A DNA stretch of 64,000 nt from JARYLZ01 sp964388275 (GCA_964388275.1 CAYLZD010000011.1:1-64000), one strand, 5' to 3'. Positions 18,414-28,001 are shown, numbered from the stretch's first letter. Made by a program: numbers and translations. The notes: generated from the letters alone by a model not told the origin.

Positions 18414-20849
18414 ATGTGCAAGCGAATCTGCATAGGCGTACTCGCAGTCTGTTCGGTCATGCTCGCCGGGTGTTCCGCCGTTGCCCCGCCGCAGGAGGAG
18501 AATGCGTTGATCGCTCAGGGCAAGCGGCTCTATTATCAAGGGCGCTATGACCCGGCGGAGGCGTTGTTCCAGGACGCCCTGGTGAAAGCCGCCGGCGAAG
18601 GCGACAGAATACTCGAAGCGCAGAGCCGCAAGTGGCTCGGCAACATACTTCTGGCGACGGCGAGAGACGACGAGGCCCTGGCACAGATGACCGCCGCCCG
18701 GGTTCTGCTCGACAGCGTCGTGGCGGAACGGCGGCGCCTGAAGGCCCCGGTGCCGGCGATCGCGCTGGATGAAAGGCACAATCTTCTCAACAACATCGCG
18801 ATAGCGTACAAGAACCAGGGCCGGTACGACGACGCGGCGGCGGTTCATCGCGAAGTGCTGAATTATGACGCCGAACGCGGCGAATCCCTGCCGCTTGCGG
18901 TATCGCTGTCGAATCTCGGAGTGGTCTACCATCTCCGCGCCGACCTTGCACGGAAACAGGGCAGGGATTCCCTGTATCACAGCATGCTGGATTCCGCTCG
19001 CGCGTATTTCAGGATGTCCCTGTCGACCGCACAGACCGCCGACGCGTGGGTCAATCTCGGAAACGTGCACGCCTTCGAGAACCGGCGCGACAGCGCGGTG
19101 GCCGCCTTCGGGAAAGCGGACGAGATTTACCGGCGCGACGGCTACAAGGTGCAGGAAGCGCTCTGCCGGGGGAACATAGGCATACTGCTCGAACGAGATG
19201 GAAACCTTGAAGAGGCCGCTGCCGCTTTGAAAAGGGCGATAGCGATCATCGAGGAACTCCGGGGCGGACTCGCCTCCATAGACGTGAGATCCGGTTTCAT
19301 ATCCGGGAAATATCATCTGTACGAAAGGCTGGTTTCGATTCTCGTTCAACTGGGGAGACCCGCTGAAGCTTTCGAATATGTCGAGAGGGCCAAGGCGAGG
19401 TCGTTTCTGGACCTCATAGGCAGCAGGAGCATCGGAGATAATAAAAAACGCACCGCCGCCGGAGAGCGTCTCGTAGGGGAGGAACGCCTTTTGAATCAGC
19501 GCATATCGGAGCTTATGGACATGCCGGACAGCGGCGCGGTGGCGGCCGCTCTGATTGTCAGGCATCGCGCGGTGCTCGACAGCCTGCGCGCGGTCGACCC
19601 GGAGTACGCGGCCGTGAAGAGCATAGATCCGGTTCCGGTTTCATCCCTGCAGGCGTTGCTGGACGATTCGACGGCGATCATCGAATACTTCATCGGGGAA
19701 ACAGTGGAAAACGAGCGGCTTTCGGCGTTCGTCTTCGTGCTCCGAAGGGACACGGTGGTCGCGCGTCCTCTCGGCATCCGGCCCGACTTCGGCCTCGACA
19801 GGAAAGTGGAAGCTTTGCGAAAGATGCTTTATTCGGATTTTCCGAACGCAAAGACCGCGGCGCTCAGGATTGCGCGGATGCAGAAGGGGCTTTCGCCGGC
19901 AGAGGCGAGCGCCGAGTGGCTTGCGACTCGAGTGGAAGCCCCCTGGCAGTACGCCCTCGTGGAGATGTACAGCGTGTTCCTTTTCCCGGCGGAGACGGCG
20001 CTGCGCGGCGTGAAACGGGCGTGGATAGTTCCTCACGGCCCGCTGCATCATCTGCCTTTCCAGGCGCTGATAAAGCCGGCTGGAATTGATAGGCGGACCG
20101 ATTCGCATGTGCCGAGGCCTCGATACCTGATAGAGGACATGGTCATCGCATATCTTCCTTCCGCGGGCGTGCTCCCGTTCGCCCGCGGCAAGAAACCGGT
20201 CGGCGACGGAAGCGGCTTGGTCGTCGGCGATCCCGCGTACGCGGATCCAGTCTACCGCAAGCGCCCGTTGGAAGGCGCGCTGATAGAAGCGGATTCGGTC
20301 GCGAAATTCATAGCCCGCCCCGTTCTTCTGAAACGCGATGCAGCCGAGGAACGGGCGGTCAAGGAAAGCATGAGGAACGTGGAAATCGTGCATCTCGCAA
20401 CGCACGGGGAACTGAACAGGCGCGAGCCGATGCTCTCGCGAATACTCTTCGCCTCCGCCCGTCCCGAAGGATCTGATGACGGCGATCTGACGGTCGCGGA
20501 GGTGTTCAATCTGGATCTGCGCGCCTCCATGGTGGCCCTGAGCGCCTGCCAGACGGCGCAGGTCTCGGCGGGCGAAAGGCGATCCGGTTCCGGCGACGAG
20601 CTCGTCGGCCTCACGCGTTCGTTTTTCTACGCGGGCACGCCGTCCGTCGCGGCCTCATTGTGGTATGTCGACGACGATGCGACACTGGCCTGGATGACGT
20701 CGTTCTACCGGGCCTGGCGGGAAAGGGGAATGGCGAAGGCCGATGCGGGCCGCGCCGCCGCCATGTCCATGCTCGATAATCCGGCTGATCCGGACTGGAT
20801 AGTCCCGTATTATTGGAGCGCGTTCATTCTTTTCGGCGACCTGGAGTAG
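18414..20849 (+). CDS. TPR-CHAT protease-like lipoprotein
   Basis: 811 aa from the ATG at 18414 (a GTG at 18405 is the alternative). The N-terminus has a lipobox, VMLAGCS, so it is a predicted envelope lipoprotein. TPR repeats fill residues about 30-330, ending in the family-typical YERLVSILVQLGRPAEAFEY.ERAKARSFLDL. The CHAT domain (caspase-HetF-associated, C-terminal about 200 residues) has HGPLHHLPFQAL, catalytic-like His664 in VHLATHGE and Cys712 in ALSACQTA, then FFYAGTPSVAASLW. Both residues of the dyad are intact. It is likely a peptidase acting together with the adjacent caspase and FecR-domain proteins; substrate unknown. Confidence 0.85.
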   Translation: MCKRICIGVLAVCSVMLAGCSAVAPPQEENALIAQGKRLYYQGRYDPAEALFQDALVKAAGEGDRILEAQSRKWLGNILLATARDDEALAQMTAARVLLDSVVAERRRLKAPVPAIALDERHNLLNNIAIAYKNQGRYDDAAAVHREVLNYDAERGESLPLAVSLSNLGVVYHLRADLARKQGRDSLYHSMLDSARAYFRMSLSTAQTADAWVNLGNVHAFENRRDSAVAAFGKADEIYRRDGYKVQEALCRGNIGILLERDGNLEEAAAALKRAIAIIEELRGGLASIDVRSGFISGKYHLYERLVSILVQLGRPAEAFEYVERAKARSFLDLIGSRSIGDNKKRTAAGERLVGEERLLNQRISELMDMPDSGAVAAALIVRHRAVLDSLRAVDPEYAAVKSIDPVPVSSLQALLDDSTAIIEYFIGETVENERLSAFVFVLRRDTVVARPLGIRPDFGLDRKVEALRKMLYSDFPNAKTAALRIARMQKGLSPAEASAEWLATRVEAPWQYALVEMYSVFLFPAETALRGVKRAWIVPHGPLHHLPFQALIKPAGIDRRTDSHVPRPRYLIEDMVIAYLPSAGVLPFARGKKPVGDGSGLVVGDPAYADPVYRKRPLEGALIEADSVAKFIARPVLLKRDAAEERAVKESMRNVEIVHLATHGELNRREPMLSRILFASARPEGSDDGDLTVAEVFNLDLRASMVALSACQTAQVSAGERRSGSGDELVGLTRSFFYAGTPSVAASLWYVDDDATLAWMTSFYRAWRERGMAKADAGRAAAMSMLDNPADPDWIVPYYWSAFILFGDLE

Positions 20850-20921
20850 GACGAGGCGGATTCCATCGATCCCCAATATCGACGCAATGAGCAATCTTCC
20901 TTTCAGAACAAGGAGAAATCC

Positions 20922-21590
20922 ATGAACATCAACCGTATATCGCTTTCGCTGCTTCTGCTTTTTTCGGCGCACGCCGTCCCATTGTTCGCGCAGAGGACGA
21001 CGTCCCTCGGCAAACCAATATTTCCGCGGCTCGCATACACGGATGTCGGCGCCGAACTGGGCCTCGCACAGGACATGCTGGCGGGATTCGGAGCGCGTGT
21101 GGATTACGCGAGGCGCTTCGCCAATACCGACGCGCTGGCCGCGGAAGCCGTGCTGCTTTCCTTCGCGGAGGAGGTCGCCGGCAAGACGGCCCCCAGCGTG
21201 ACCTCCCTGATGCTGCTGAAGGAGGCCGGCAGAATAGCTGAAGAGAACATGAATCCAACGGCGGAGCGCGCCATCGCCGCGGCGTCGTTGAGAGTAAACG
21301 GCGGCGAACAGGTCCTCGATCGTCTTCGCGAAGGCCTGGCCATGGTTTCGCAGCGCAGAGGCGAGGGCAATTTCGTCGGATATGTGCGCGTCGTCAACAA
21401 AACCGGCCGCCTGATAGACGTCTACATCGACGGCAAGTACACGGGTTTCCTGTCGGACGAGGAAGAGCACGTATATTCCACGGGGCATGGAACCACGCAG
21501 GTGCGCGTCATGGATGCCTTCGGAAACACCGCCAACGAGATCATGGAATTGAAGCAGGAGGATACCTTCACCTGGACGGTGAAGCCGTAG
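20922..21590 (+). CDS. exported small protein with PEGA-like C-terminus
   Basis: 222 aa; start follows AAGGAGAAATCC. Signal peptide to about residue 24 (PLFAQ). The middle is Ala-rich and helical. The last about 70 residues (GYVRVVNKTGRLIDVYIDGKYTGFL...TTQVRVMDAFGNT) resemble a PEGA or similar small beta domain. No family is firmly recognised. It lies 72 bases after the CHAT gene and is probably the last gene of that set. Confidence 0.55.
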   Translation: MNINRISLSLLLLFSAHAVPLFAQRTTSLGKPIFPRLAYTDVGAELGLAQDMLAGFGARVDYARRFANTDALAAEAVLLSFAEEVAGKTAPSVTSLMLLKEAGRIAEENMNPTAERAIAAASLRVNGGEQVLDRLREGLAMVSQRRGEGNFVGYVRVVNKTGRLIDVYIDGKYTGFLSDEEEHVYSTGHGTTQVRVMDAFGNTANEIMELKQEDTFTWTVKP

Positions 21591-21735
21591 CCGCCGCTTC
21601 CATCGCAGATGAACAACCTTCTTGAAGCGGCGTGAAGCTCCGGGCGATGGCCATGCGCAAACCCTCGAACGACGTCTCGCCGCCGGAACCGGCGCCGAGA
21701 AGCCGCATAACCGGATAACGGCATCTGCGAACATC

Positions 21736-23040
21736 ATGCAGGATAATGTGAACGGATATTCCGATGCCGTGGGATTTCTTTTCGGCTTGCAGAAATTCGG
21801 AATCAAGCTCGGTCTGAGCAACATCACCGGGATTCTCGAAGCCTGGGGCGAGCCGCATCGGGCGTATCCCGTTGTGCATCTTGCGGGCACGAACGGCAAG
21901 GGTTCAACGAGCGCTTTTCTGGCCTCGGTTCTCACCGAGGCGGGATACCGTACGGGCTTGTACACATCCCCTCATTTGTATGAATTCACGGAGAGGATCA
22001 GGATCGACGGAATACCGGTGGAATTCGACACAGTCGCGCGTTACGCCGCCGAACTCAAACCTGAGATCGAAGGCAGGAGAGCGACTTTCTTCGAAGCCGC
22101 CACCGCCATGGCTTTCAAGCATTTCCAGGAAGGCGGCGCGGATATAGCGGTGATCGAGACGGGATTGGGCGGACGCCTCGATGCGACAAATGTGGTGCTG
22201 CCGGAGCTGTCCGTGATCACCGGAATCGCAATGGAGCACACCGAGCACCTCGGCGCAAGCCTCGAGGAAATCGCGCGTGAGAAGGCGGGCATCGTCAAGC
22301 CCGGAATTCCGATACTCGTCGGCATATTGGCGGAAACGGCATTGAATGAAATCAGAGCGGCGGCATGCTCGAAGGGATCACCGCTTTTCTTCGACACCGG
22401 ACCTGAAGAAGCGCCCCGATTTCTCGACGTCGAGGATATGAGGTTTGTCAGGGAGACGTTTTCAAGGCGACAGGAGTTCCATTCCCCCCTGGCCGGATAT
22501 CATCAATCGCTCAATGCGTCGCTCGCGCTGGCTTCCGCCGAAATTCTGGCCGAACGCGGTTTCCGTATCGACTTGCAGGCGGCTGTGCGAGGCATCGCGG
22601 CGGTCAAGTCCAGGACGGGTATCGCGGGACGTCTCGAAAGGATATCGTCCAAGCCCGAAACGGTGATCGACGCGGCGCATAATCCCGACGGCGTGAGAGC
22701 GTTGCTGCGGACATGGCTCCGGCTTCGAGCCGCGGAGAACACGCATTTGGTTTTCGGCCTTTTAAAATCCAAGGATCTGGATGCGGTGCTGGACGCTGTT
22801 GGAACGGCCGAGTGGGCCTCGATCAGTTCGGTGGATGCCGATATGGAAGAATTGACGAAGGCCGAGGAGATAGCGGCGCGTGCCGCCTGCAGAGGTCTGG
22901 AGATAAAGGCCTCCGGGAATGTCCGGTCCTGCATGGAACGAAAGCGCGCCGAAGCGGGCGAGAGCGAGTCCATCCTGCTCTTCGGTTCGCATTACATCCT
23001 GGGCGAGTTTCGTCCGCGGGATAAAAATTTCTCCATTTGA
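21736..23040 (+). CDS. folC: folylpolyglutamate/dihydrofolate synthase
   Basis: 434 aa from the ATG at 21736; the frame is open further upstream but those residues do not look like the family. Cytoplasmic enzyme that adds glutamate to folates and/or makes dihydrofolate. Mur-ligase fold: P-loop GTNGKGST (51-58), SPHLYEFTERIRI, the ETGLGGRLDATN motif with its magnesium and folate contacts, MEHTEHLG, and a C-terminal domain with DAAHNPDGVRAL. All hallmark motifs are present at normal length. Confidence 0.93.
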   Translation: MQDNVNGYSDAVGFLFGLQKFGIKLGLSNITGILEAWGEPHRAYPVVHLAGTNGKGSTSAFLASVLTEAGYRTGLYTSPHLYEFTERIRIDGIPVEFDTVARYAAELKPEIEGRRATFFEAATAMAFKHFQEGGADIAVIETGLGGRLDATNVVLPELSVITGIAMEHTEHLGASLEEIAREKAGIVKPGIPILVGILAETALNEIRAAACSKGSPLFFDTGPEEAPRFLDVEDMRFVRETFSRRQEFHSPLAGYHQSLNASLALASAEILAERGFRIDLQAAVRGIAAVKSRTGIAGRLERISSKPETVIDAAHNPDGVRALLRTWLRLRAAENTHLVFGLLKSKDLDAVLDAVGTAEWASISSVDADMEELTKAEEIAARAACRGLEIKASGNVRSCMERKRAEAGESESILLFGSHYILGEFRPRDKNFSI

Positions 23041-23052
23041 GGGCAATTATCC

Positions 23053-23080
23053 TTGACTATGACCGAAAATGGAATATATT
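23053..23080 (+). promoter_or_regulatory. candidate promoter upstream of rho
   Basis: TTGACT (23053-23058), 16 bases, TATATT (23075-23080); the best sigma-70-like match in the window. It would give an about 270-base leader before rho, in line with the long autoregulatory leaders of rho genes. The rest of the gap 23041-23359 shows only the short frame listed separately. Confidence 0.5.
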
Positions 23081-23175
23081 TGGCGAGGAACCTCATCCTT
23101 CCGGCACTGCTTTTCCTTTCGCTGGTTTTGTTTTTCAAGCCTGATTTTAGTTTATCGCGGCATCAAAGAGGTTGA
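23059..23175 (+). CDS. possible small membrane peptide upstream of rho
   Basis: A 38-codon frame starting ATG ACC GAA. It contains a hydrophobic helix (LILPALLFLSLVLFF) flanked by charged residues. It overlaps the proposed -10 box, so either it is transcribed from farther upstream or one of the two calls is wrong. There is no ribosome site. It is listed because its membrane-helix pattern is striking for chance sequence. Confidence 0.25.
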   Translation: MTENGIYLARNLILPALLFLSLVLFFKPDFSLSRHQRG

Positions 23176-23359
23176 GGGCTCAGGCCCGATCGGATGATGT
23201 ATTCCGGCAGTGCCGCCGATTGTAATCCCAACTCCCCTCGCCGGAAGGAAAACGCTTGTTGCAAGCGAAGAATCAACAATCCCCTCTCTTCCACCCCGGC
23301 CGTTCCACCCGGGGCAACATAAAAACCGGTCAACACCTCGGTACAGGACAGACAAGATC

Positions 23360-24613
23360 ATGACCATGGACATTGCAGAACTCAAGTCCAAGCGCATCGC
23401 GGAGCTCTCACAGATTGCGAAGGAATTGCACATCACGGGCGCCGGCGAACTCAAGAAGCAGGAACTGATTTTCAAAATTCTGGAAGCCCAGACTCAGAAG
23501 GACGGGATGACCTTCAGCAAAGGCGTGCTCGAGGTGCTCCCCGACGGTTACGGTTTCCTGCGCGCATCGGACTACAACTACCTGCCGTCGCCTGACGACA
23601 TCTACGTGTCACCGAGCCAGATCAAGAAATTCAGTCTCCGGACAGGCGACACGATAAGCGGGCAGGTGCGTCCACCCAAGGAAGGCGAGCGCTTTTTCGC
23701 TTTGCTGAAAGTGGAAGCGGTGAATTACGAGGGACCGGAAAACATCAAGGACCGGCAGCTTTTCGACAATCTCACGCCGCTGTATCCGAACGAGCGTTTC
23801 ACTCTCGAAGTCGCTCCGAACGAGTTGTCGATGCGCATCATGGATCTGCTCACTCCTATCGGCAAAGGCAATCGCGGTCTCATAGTATCTCCGCCAAAAA
23901 GCGGCAAAACCATTTTGCTGCAGAAGCTCGCGAACAGCATCAGCGCCAACCATCCCGAAGTGATTCTGATCGTGCTGCTGATCGACGAGCGGCCCGAGGA
24001 AGTCACGGACATGGAACGTTCGGTCAAGGCCGAGGTTATCAGTTCCACTTTCGACGAGCCCCCCGAAAGGCATGTGCAGGTGTCGGACATGGTGCTGGAG
24101 AAAGCCAAGCGGCTGATAGAATGCAAAAAGGATGTGGTGATTCTTCTCGATTCGATCACCCGTCTCGCCCGCGCTCACAACACCGTAGTCCCTCATTCCG
24201 GCAAGATTCTCTCGGGAGGCGTCGATGCGAACGCGCTGCACCGCCCGAAGCGTTTCTTCGGCGCGGCGCGCAACGTGGAGGAGGGCGGCAGTCTCACGAT
24301 CATCGCGACCGCCCTCGTGGAAACAGGGAGCCGCATGGACGAGGTGATCTTCGAGGAATTCAAAGGCACGGGCAACATGGAAATCGTGCTGGACAGGAAA
24401 CTTTCCGACCGGCGCATTTTCCCCGCCATGGACGTCAATCGTTCCGGAACCCGCAAGGAGGACCTTCTGCTCACCCCGGAGGAACTCAGCCGGGTCTGGG
24501 TGCTCCGCAAGGTGCTCAGCGAATACACGACGGTGGAAGCGATGGAATTCCTGATCGAGAAAATCCGGGGCACCCGCAGCAACAAGGAGTTTCTCAAATA
24601 CATGAACAGTTGA
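23360..24613 (+). CDS. rho: transcription termination factor Rho
   Basis: 417 aa from ATG ACC ATG GAC at 23360 (E. coli Rho is 419). Hexameric RNA-dependent ATPase that ends transcription. N-terminal helical part (MDIAELKSKRIAELSQIAKE), cold-shock-like RNA-binding domain (GVLEVLPDGYGFLR), Walker A in SPPKSGKT, Walker B VVILLDSITRLARAHN, and the C-terminal TRSNKEFLKYM. No insertion or loss of motifs was seen. Translation upstream of 23360 is not family-like. Confidence 0.97.
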   Translation: MTMDIAELKSKRIAELSQIAKELHITGAGELKKQELIFKILEAQTQKDGMTFSKGVLEVLPDGYGFLRASDYNYLPSPDDIYVSPSQIKKFSLRTGDTISGQVRPPKEGERFFALLKVEAVNYEGPENIKDRQLFDNLTPLYPNERFTLEVAPNELSMRIMDLLTPIGKGNRGLIVSPPKSGKTILLQKLANSISANHPEVILIVLLIDERPEEVTDMERSVKAEVISSTFDEPPERHVQVSDMVLEKAKRLIECKKDVVILLDSITRLARAHNTVVPHSGKILSGGVDANALHRPKRFFGAARNVEEGGSLTIIATALVETGSRMDEVIFEEFKGTGNMEIVLDRKLSDRRIFPAMDVNRSGTRKEDLLLTPEELSRVWVLRKVLSEYTTVEAMEFLIEKIRGTRSNKEFLKYMNS

Positions 24614-24720
24614 CGGATCATGTCCCGTCGGCGGCCGCGTATTTCGAGCTTAGCAGCCGGATGGGCGTCGTGTGCGGGCAGGCACTTCACAGTGTTCAAC
24701 AATAGAAAGGATATGCAGCT

Positions 24721-25899
24721 ATGAAGCCAGTCGTTATTGTCAGCGGCGCCCGCACGGCGATCGGCGCGTTCAACGGTTCGCTGAAATCTTTCTCGGCGCC
24801 GCAACTGGGCGCCTTAGCGATCAAGGAAGCTCTCGCGAGAGGAAACGTGAAACCCGAGGATGTCTCCGAAGTCATAATGGGCAACGTGCTGACCTCCGGC
24901 GTGGGGCAAGCGCCCGCACGCCAGGCGGCCCTGTTCGCGGGCATTCCCGACAGCGTCCCCTGCATGACGATCAACAAAGTGTGCGGATCCGGCCTGAAAT
25001 CCGTCATGCTTGCGGCACAAGCTATACAGACTGGGGACGCGGACATCGTCGTCGCCGGTGGTCAGGAAAGCATGACGAACACACCCTATCTGCTGGACCG
25101 CGCCCGCAGCGGTTACGGTTTCGGACATGGACAGCTCATCGATTCCATGATCAAGGACGGTCTTTGGGACGTTTACAACGACTACCACATGGGCAGCGCG
25201 GCCGAACTGTGCTCCCGCGAATGCTCCATCTCCCGGGAGGAGCAGGATGCCTACGCGGTGGAGAGTTACAGGCGCGCCATCGCGGCTCTGGAAGCCGGAA
25301 TTTTCACCGAGGAGATCGTTCCCGTCTCGATCCCGCAGCGTAAGGGGGAACCGATAGTCTTTTCGGAGGATGAGGATATCCGGAAAATCAATTTCGACAA
25401 GGTGACATCGCTGAAGCCGGCGTTTCAGAAAGACGGAACCGTCACGGCAGCCAACGCTTCATCTCTGAACGACGGCGCGGCCGCCCTGGTGGTGATGTCC
25501 GAGGAACGAGCAAACGCAATGTGGCTGAAACCGATGGCACGCATCGTGGCGCAGGCTTCCGCGGCCAAGGCCCCTGAATGGTTCACGACGGCGCCGGCCG
25601 ACGCGATAGCCAAGGTTCTCATGAAAGCCGGGCTCGGCGTCGGCGATATGGATCTTTTTGAAGTCAACGAGGCCTTTTCGGTGGTGTCGATCGCCGTGAA
25701 CAGGATCGCGGGGCTCGATCCGTCAAGGGTGAACATATACGGCGGCGCGGTCGCCATGGGACACCCGATCGGCGCTTCGGGCGCGCGGATTCTCGTGACC
25801 CTGCTGTACGCCATGCGGCGCGAAAACAAGCGGCGCGGACTGGCCACGCTTTGCATCGGCGGAGGAGAAGCCGGCGCGTTGATAGTGGAACGAGTTTGA
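24721..25899 (+). CDS. atoB: acetyl-CoA C-acetyltransferase (thiolase)
   Basis: 392 aa, typical length. Condenses two acetyl-CoA to acetoacetyl-CoA, or the reverse in beta-oxidation. Catalytic Cys88 in NKVCGSG, His348 in MGHPIGASG and Cys378 in LCIGGGEAGA are all present. AGAAAGGATATGCAGCT upstream supports the start. It is followed 25 bases later by 3-hydroxybutyryl-CoA dehydrogenase, then acyl-CoA dehydrogenase: an operon for short-chain acyl-CoA oxidation or butyrate-type metabolism. No crotonase or EtfAB lies here. Confidence 0.93.
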   Translation: MKPVVIVSGARTAIGAFNGSLKSFSAPQLGALAIKEALARGNVKPEDVSEVIMGNVLTSGVGQAPARQAALFAGIPDSVPCMTINKVCGSGLKSVMLAAQAIQTGDADIVVAGGQESMTNTPYLLDRARSGYGFGHGQLIDSMIKDGLWDVYNDYHMGSAAELCSRECSISREEQDAYAVESYRRAIAALEAGIFTEEIVPVSIPQRKGEPIVFSEDEDIRKINFDKVTSLKPAFQKDGTVTAANASSLNDGAAALVVMSEERANAMWLKPMARIVAQASAAKAPEWFTTAPADAIAKVLMKAGLGVGDMDLFEVNEAFSVVSIAVNRIAGLDPSRVNIYGGAVAMGHPIGASGARILVTLLYAMRRENKRRGLATLCIGGGEAGALIVERV

Positions 25900-25924
25900 C
25901 AAGGAATCATACAGGAGAGACACA

Positions 25925-26779
25925 ATGCAAAACATAGCAGTGATCGGCGCGGGCACGATGGGCAATGGAATAGCTCACGTCTGCGCGCAGCACGGTTTCA
26001 AGGTCGCACTGATCGATATAGCGCCTGAATTGCTGGACCGCGCGCTGGCCGCGATCCACTCCAACCTCGGACGGCAGGTCAAGAAGGAACTGATCACCGA
26101 ACGCGAGCAAGCGGAAATACTAGGACGCATTCTTCCGACCGTGGACATGGAGGAGCAACTGCGGAAAACCGATCTCGTAATCGAGGCCGCCTCGGAGAAC
26201 GTCGACATCAAGAAAAAACTCTTCCGTTCCTTCGACGCGCACACCAAGGCCGAGTGCATACTCGCCTCGAACACCTCGTCGATTTCGCTCACCGAGATTG
26301 CCGCCGCCACCGGACGACCGGACAAGGTGATAGGGATGCATTTTTTCAATCCGGTGCCCGTGATGAAGCTCGTGGAGATCATACGGGGTCTCGCGACCTC
26401 GGACGCGACTTTCGAGACAATCAGGGATCTCGCCGTGAAGCTGTCAAAAACACCGGTCGAGGTGAACGACTATCCGGGATTCGTCTCGAACCGTGTTTTG
26501 ATGCCCATGATCAACGAAGCGGTCTATTGCCTGATGGAAGGAGTGGCCACGGCCGAGGCGATCGACACGGTGATGAAGCTGGGCATGGCGCACCCGATGG
26601 GGCCGCTGACACTCGCCGATTTCATCGGACTCGACGTGTGTGTCGACATAATGAACGTCATGCTCGAAGGGCTTGGCGATCCGAAATACCGGCCCTGTCC
26701 TCTTCTGAAGAAAATGGTGGCGGCTGGGCATCTCGGCCGGAAGAGCGGCAGGGGATTTTACGAGTACATAAAAGGTTGA
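25925..26779 (+). CDS. hbd: 3-hydroxybutyryl-CoA dehydrogenase
   Basis: 284 aa. NAD(P)-dependent interconversion of acetoacetyl-CoA and 3-hydroxybutyryl-CoA. Rossmann motif GAGTMGNGIAHVCAQHG at the N-terminus, SNTSSISLTEIA, catalytic His region GMHFFNPVPVMKLVEI, NDYPGFVSNRVLMPMINEA and the end GRKSGRGFYEY. Good ribosome site CAGGAGAGACACA. It sits between thiolase and acyl-CoA dehydrogenase. Confidence 0.94.
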   Translation: MQNIAVIGAGTMGNGIAHVCAQHGFKVALIDIAPELLDRALAAIHSNLGRQVKKELITEREQAEILGRILPTVDMEEQLRKTDLVIEAASENVDIKKKLFRSFDAHTKAECILASNTSSISLTEIAAATGRPDKVIGMHFFNPVPVMKLVEIIRGLATSDATFETIRDLAVKLSKTPVEVNDYPGFVSNRVLMPMINEAVYCLMEGVATAEAIDTVMKLGMAHPMGPLTLADFIGLDVCVDIMNVMLEGLGDPKYRPCPLLKKMVAAGHLGRKSGRGFYEYIKG

Positions 26780-26795
26780 AACGGAGGATCGCAAT

Positions 26796-27938
26796 ATGAA
26801 TTTCGATTTCACCGAGGACCAGAAACTCATTCAGCAGACCGCGCGCGAGTTCGCACGAGAGGAAATAGCGCCCAGCGCGGTGGAGCGCGACAAGAACGCG
26901 GAATTCCCGCGCGACATCGTCCGCAAGCTCGGCGAACTCGGCTTCATGGGGATGATGGTGGATCCCGAGTACGGAGGCGCGGGCTTGGACACTCTCAGCT
27001 ACGTGCTCGCCATGGAGGAAATTTCAAAGGTGGACGCCTCCGTGGGCGTAATAATGTCGGTGAACAATTCCCTGGTCACCTACGGGTTGCAGAAATACGG
27101 CGCGGATGAACTCAAGCGTAAATACCTGCCGTCCCTCGCGCAGGGCGAGAAGCTCGGCGCCTTTGCGCTCAGCGAACCCGAAGCGGGCAGCGACGCGACT
27201 TCGCAGCATACGGAAGCGGCCAGGAACGGCGACATGTGGGAGATCACCGGAACCAAAAACTGGATCACGAACGGTTTGACGGCTGACTACTATTTGGTGG
27301 TCGCTCAGACCGACCGAGAGCAGGGGTACAGGGGCATCACCACTTTTCTCGTGGAAAAGGGCGCGCCGGGTTTCACTCAGGGAGTTAAAGAAGACAAGCT
27401 CGGCATACGCAGCTCGGACACCTGCAGTCTCCACTTCGAGAAAACACCCGTTCCCGGCGCCAACGTGGTCTGGGAAGTAGGCAAGGGATTCAATTTCGCG
27501 ATGGACACGCTGAACGGCGGCCGCATCGGCATCGCGGCCCAGGCGCTCGGCATAGCGGCGGCAAGCCTCGAGGCGAGCATCGCGTACAGCAAGCAGCGCA
27601 AGGCCTTCGGGCAGCACATCAAGGATTTCCAGGCCATACAGTTCAAGATAGCCGACATGGCGGTGAAACTCGAAACGGCCCGCCTGCTGACTTACCGCGC
27701 CGCCGCTCTGAAGGATGCGGGACGGAAATACATCAAGGAAGCCGCGATGGCCAAGCTTTGCGCATCCAGGACCGCCGTCGAGAATGCTCTCGAAGCCATA
27801 CAGATACACGGGGGTTACGGCTATGTGCGCGAATATCTGGTCGAGCGATATCTCCGCGACGCCAAGATCACCGAGATCTATGAAGGGACCTCCGAGGTGC
27901 AGAACATCGTTATTGCACGCGAATTGTTGAAGGATTAA
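26796..27938 (+). CDS. acyl-CoA dehydrogenase, short-chain/butyryl type
   Basis: 380 aa; 16 bases after hbd with GGAGGATCGCAAT before the ATG. FAD enzyme that forms an enoyl-CoA. Motifs AFALSEPEAGSDA and WITNG (FAD/substrate), QIHGGYGYVREY, and catalytic Glu363 in IYEGTSEVQ. The glutamate position is that of short/medium-chain enzymes. It would pass electrons to an electron-transfer flavoprotein encoded elsewhere. Confidence 0.94.
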   Translation: MNFDFTEDQKLIQQTAREFAREEIAPSAVERDKNAEFPRDIVRKLGELGFMGMMVDPEYGGAGLDTLSYVLAMEEISKVDASVGVIMSVNNSLVTYGLQKYGADELKRKYLPSLAQGEKLGAFALSEPEAGSDATSQHTEAARNGDMWEITGTKNWITNGLTADYYLVVAQTDREQGYRGITTFLVEKGAPGFTQGVKEDKLGIRSSDTCSLHFEKTPVPGANVVWEVGKGFNFAMDTLNGGRIGIAAQALGIAAASLEASIAYSKQRKAFGQHIKDFQAIQFKIADMAVKLETARLLTYRAAALKDAGRKYIKEAAMAKLCASRTAVENALEAIQIHGGYGYVREYLVERYLRDAKITEIYEGTSEVQNIVIARELLKD

Positions 27939-27972
27939 GGCCTGAAATCAGCAAAATCGGCGCGATATTCTG

Positions 27973-28001
27973 TTGCTCTGATCGAGTCTCAAGAGTATCT
28001 T
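27973..28001 (+). promoter_or_regulatory. candidate promoter of the 28.0-kb barrel gene
   Basis: TTGCTC (27973-27978), 17 bases, TATCTT (27996-28001), 42 bases before the ATG at 28044. Same layout as the other candidate promoters. Confidence 0.5.

Noticed and set aside
17868..19565. 565-codon open frame on the minus strand
   Set aside because: It runs antisense across the FecR-domain and CHAT genes, both of which have family motifs. Its translation is Arg/His-rich with no domain.
14977..21590. Caspase/CHAT genes considered as a type III-E CRISPR-linked (Craspase-like) system
   Set aside because: No CRISPR array, gRAMP or other cas gene occurs in the window, and both proteases have export signals.
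20655..21965. 436-codon open frame on the minus strand
   Set aside because: It is antisense to the CHAT, PEGA-like and folC genes, with no recognisable motif.
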